Positions 5,108 to 7,262 of a stretch of DNA of 7,262 nt are shown one piece after another. The position numbers and the translations under genes were made by a program. The stretch's first letter is position 1, and each line of letters opens with the position of its first letter. The notes beneath the pieces are model-generated. The model did no database searches, was not told the origin of the DNA, and saw only the letters and a program-made list of their open reading frames with translations. Origin of the DNA: Oscillospiraceae bacterium (GTDB taxonomy: Bacteria > Bacillota_A > Clostridia > Saccharofermentanales > Saccharofermentanaceae); the NCBI GenBank assembly GCA_902803365.1, contig CADCPU010000075.1, positions 1 to 7,262 on the forward strand. The letters are read 5' to 3'.

Positions 5108-7262
5108 ATGAAAAGACTGATAAAATTTTTATTGGTCCTGACCATGCTGGCCGGGATGTTCTTTGCCATGGGTGCGGCAAAGTATAAACCACAACCACAA
5201 CCCAAGATCGATCACACATTCGAAGGCGTTCCAAAGGGAGTTACCATCATCGAAGACACATGGGATGTCGTATACGGCGACCCTTCTCCGAAGCTCAGAT
5301 TCGCAGTAGGCGGTGTTGAGATGCAGGAAGGAGTAGACTTCGAATATCGCTACAGACCTTCAGGAACAAGCCGAGACTATGTATCGGATTACAGGGACTG
5401 CAAAGACGCTGGATGTTTTTATGATCTTGCAGTCTATATTAAGAATGAATGGGCAAACAATCTCGTAAATGAGTACCTGACCATAGAAGGTACCAGATAT
5501 GATCATGTAATCGCTTACTTCTATGTATATGAGCTTGACCTCAGCAAATGCCAATACAATCCTATTCCAGACAAAGAATATAGCCTACATCGAAGCAACC
5601 CTGACATAGGAAATATAACATACAACGGCTATGTACTCGATCCTTCGACTTACCACGTATATTACAGAAATACCGATAATCCGCTCGAATACTATGTTCT
5701 CTTAGAACCGCACGGGTTCGCTCTTACAGGTGAATTAAAGATTCCATATAAGTACACACCCAAACCGCTTTCTTCATGTAATTATTACGTTAAAGCACCG
5801 GATAAATACAGCGCTACCTATACAGGAAAGGAACTTGAGCCAGAAATCTCTTTGTACATCGAAGAGGGGTATGTTGTCGCCCCCAAAGACTATAAAATCA
5901 TATCTTTTGAAAACATCCTCAACGCAGGAAAAGCAAAGGTTACCATCGAGGGCCAAAATCAGTATTCAGGCATATGCGAATATGAATTTGATATTCTCCC
6001 ACGTGATATCTCCGATTTTAGAATAAAAGTCAAACGGCCATATTATGCTTATACGGGAAAGAGTATCAAGCCAGATCCTGAGATCTGGTTTGAAGGGTAC
6101 GATCTTAAGTATCAACTCATCGAAGGCAAAGATTATGAGATCTCCATATCTCCTGCTGCAATCGAACAGGGCGAGTACACTTATACGATCACAGGTATAG
6201 GCAACTTTACCGGAACGCGCACTGAGAAATTCAGTATAAAATGGATCGATATATCAATATGTGATATTCCTGTCGTGAAGTTCAATTCAACAAGGACAGA
6301 ATCTCTTAGCAGCCTCGTAGTTCCGGACGTCACATATAACGGAAATAAGGTTAAATATCAATTGGATCTTGAAGGCTGTACCAAGGATCCGGGTGTGCAT
6401 AAATACAAAATTTATGGTATGGGTGATTATACAGGCTGTGTCGAAGGCACCTATATCGTCAGACAGGATATAACAGATTACAATATCATCTGCGGAGATA
6501 AAGTATATACTGGTAAGCCGATAACACCAAAGTTGGTCCTTCAACGCGCCGAGGGTGAAAAAACGATCTATGTTGACCCTGCCGAGTTTTACACGACTTT
6601 CTACAACAACACCGATGTAGGACAAGTAAAAGTCACCGTAGTAAGTGCACGCAATCTGTACTACGGCCATACCATATCGTATTTTAACATCGTCCCTGCT
6701 TCTATTCTGGACTGTAAGGTTTCATACAAGAAGAGCTTCTTTTATGACGGCATCAATCCTGTAAAGCCTGAGCTCACCATTACATATAACGACATGACAC
6801 TTGTTGAAGGCAAGGATTACACTGTGTCCTACTCAAACAACACAGTGATAGGCAAAGACACAGGCAAGATCACGATCACAGGTATCGGCAACTTCAAGGA
6901 TACCGATGTCTACACATTCGATATCCATAGCAAGAATGAGCCGACTTCTTCAGTATCTCCTGCAGCAGGAGTAACGGCTGCACCTTCAACTGCAGCAACT
7001 TCAACGACCGCCCCACAGACGACCGGAGCACCTGCAGCGAGCACACCTTCATCAAATACGCAAGTCGCAGTCTCTGAAGAGACAAAGTCTGCAACATCAG
7101 AATTTGTAGCAAGGATCTACACTTATGTTCTCGGCAGAGAGCCCGAGGCAGACGGCTTGGCATTCTGGAGCGACGAACTCATCTCCTTCCGCCGTACGGG
7201 CGCAGAAGTCGCACAGGGCTTCATCTTCAGCGAAGAGTTCGAAAACAGGAACACATCCGACA
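5108..7262 (+). CDS. Secreted protein with MBG/YDG-like repeats and C-terminal DUF4214 (cut by right edge)
   Basis: The frame is open from the ATG at 5108 to the window edge, giving 718 residues with no stop. Residues 1 to about 24 are a signal peptide (MKRLIKF, hydrophobic core, MGAA). Residues about 45-220 are Tyr-rich and partly repeat-like. Residues about 225-605 hold five units of 70-80 residues of the MBG/YDG bacterial Ig-like kind. Their hallmarks are Y-TGK-x-I/L-x-P near the start, G-x-DY in the middle and ITGIGNFTGT near the end (236-, 315-, 467- and 546- for the unit starts; the unit at about 380-450 lacks the TGK start). Residues 611-660 are an Ala/Thr/Ser/Pro linker. Residues 665-718 begin a DUF4214 region nearly the same as that of the LRR protein. 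Such proteins are extended stalks at the cell surface; ligand and function are unknown. It is the next gene after the DUF937 terminator and so has its own promoter. Confidence 0.88.
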   Translation, partial: MKRLIKFLLVLTMLAGMFFAMGAAKYKPQPQPKIDHTFEGVPKGVTIIEDTWDVVYGDPSPKLRFAVGGVEMQEGVDFEYRYRPSGTSRDYVSDYRDCKDAGCFYDLAVYIKNEWANNLVNEYLTIEGTRYDHVIAYFYVYELDLSKCQYNPIPDKEYSLHRSNPDIGNITYNGYVLDPSTYHVYYRNTDNPLEYYVLLEPHGFALTGELKIPYKYTPKPLSSCNYYVKAPDKYSATYTGKELEPEISLYIEEGYVVAPKDYKIISFENILNAGKAKVTIEGQNQYSGICEYEFDILPRDISDFRIKVKRPYYAYTGKSIKPDPEIWFEGYDLKYQLIEGKDYEISISPAAIEQGEYTYTITGIGNFTGTRTEKFSIKWIDISICDIPVVKFNSTRTESLSSLVVPDVTYNGNKVKYQLDLEGCTKDPGVHKYKIYGMGDYTGCVEGTYIVRQDITDYNIICGDKVYTGKPITPKLVLQRAEGEKTIYVDPAEFYTTFYNNTDVGQVKVTVVSARNLYYGHTISYFNIVPASILDCKVSYKKSFFYDGINPVKPELTITYNDMTLVEGKDYTVSYSNNTVIGKDTGKITITGIGNFKDTDVYTFDIHSKNEPTSSVSPAAGVTAAPSTAATSTTAPQTTGAPAASTPSSNTQVAVSEETKSATSEFVARIYTYVLGREPEADGLAFWSDELISFRRTGAEVAQGFIFSEEFENRNTSD
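5780..6922 (+). repeat. MBG/YDG-like repeat array
   Basis: Five units cover residues about 225-605. Units 1, 2, 4 and 5 start with ATYTGKELEP, YAYTGKSIKP, KVYTGKPITP and FFYDGINPVKP. Units 2 and 5 end with the near-identical ITGIGNFTGT and ITGIGNFKDT. Unit 3 lacks the TGK start but keeps YGMGDYTGC near its end. The DNA units have diverged enough that no long exact repeats remain. Confidence 0.75.
6938..7096 (+). repeat. Ala/Thr/Ser/Pro linker
   Basis: Residues 611-663 are low complexity (SSVSPAAGVTAAPSTAAT and following) and separate the stalk repeats from DUF4214. They match the position, but not the sequence, of the Pro/Thr/Ala linker in the LRR protein. Confidence 0.75.
7100..7262 (+). 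other. Start of DUF4214 region, cut by right edge
   Basis: Residues 665-718 carry FVARIYTYVLGREPEADG, FWSDELISFRRTG and AEVAQGFIFSEEFENR. Of 53 aligned residues 40 match unit A of the LRR protein by hand count. By analogy, B, C and D units probably follow outside the window. Confidence 0.85.

Noticed and set aside
4326..5234. 302-residue open frame on the minus strand across the DUF937 gene
   Set aside because: It is antisense to a gene with a family match, promoter, ribosome binding site and terminator. It would read through the plus-strand terminator and overlap the start of the MBG-like gene, and its translation looks like nothing known.
6287..6670. 127-residue open frame on the minus strand inside the MBG-like gene
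   Set aside because: It is antisense to a continuous 718-codon frame with clear repeats and has no start signals.

Overview
The window looks like a piece of a Gram-positive anaerobe of the class Clostridia. The evidence is strong AGGAGG-type ribosome binding sites, an intermediate GC content (mid-40s percent by eye, not computed), a lipoprotein with a lipobox, and secreted multidomain proteins built from LRR, DUF4214, MBG/YDG-like and DUF6273 modules. Genus and species cannot be fixed from the sequence alone. There is no rRNA, tRNA, transposase, CRISPR array or phage gene.

Layout. Five protein genes are visible, two of them cut by the window edges. Three lie in tandem on the minus strand: a lipoprotein with a long Asp/Glu-rich spacer (3142-4119), a 698-residue secreted LRR protein with a C-terminal DUF4214 region (769-2865), and the N-terminal part of a secreted DUF6273-like protein (2-637, running off the left edge). 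Two lie in tandem on the plus strand: a 175-residue DUF937 protein (4399-4926) and a large secreted protein with MBG/YDG-like repeats, an Ala/Thr/Ser/Pro linker and the start of a DUF4214 region (5108-7262, running off the right edge). The two groups diverge from a 279-base AT-rich region (4120-4398) with a plausible sigma-A-type promoter facing each way. Rho-independent terminators follow the LRR gene, the lipoprotein gene and the DUF937 gene, so most genes appear to be single-gene transcripts.

How it fits together. Four of the five products carry an export signal, so this is a cell-surface or secretome neighbourhood rather than a metabolic operon. The most notable link is that the LRR protein and the MBG-like protein have unrelated N-terminal parts but nearly the same DUF4214 segment after a low-complexity linker (40 of 53 aligned residues identical). 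DUF4214 therefore looks like an exchangeable C-terminal module, possibly for surface attachment, although its function is unknown. The DUF937 gene differs from its neighbours: it has no signal peptide, its codons end mostly in C or G, and a perfect 9-bp inverted repeat straddles its transcription start and looks like an operator. No gene set here amounts to a recognisable defence, secretion or biosynthetic system.
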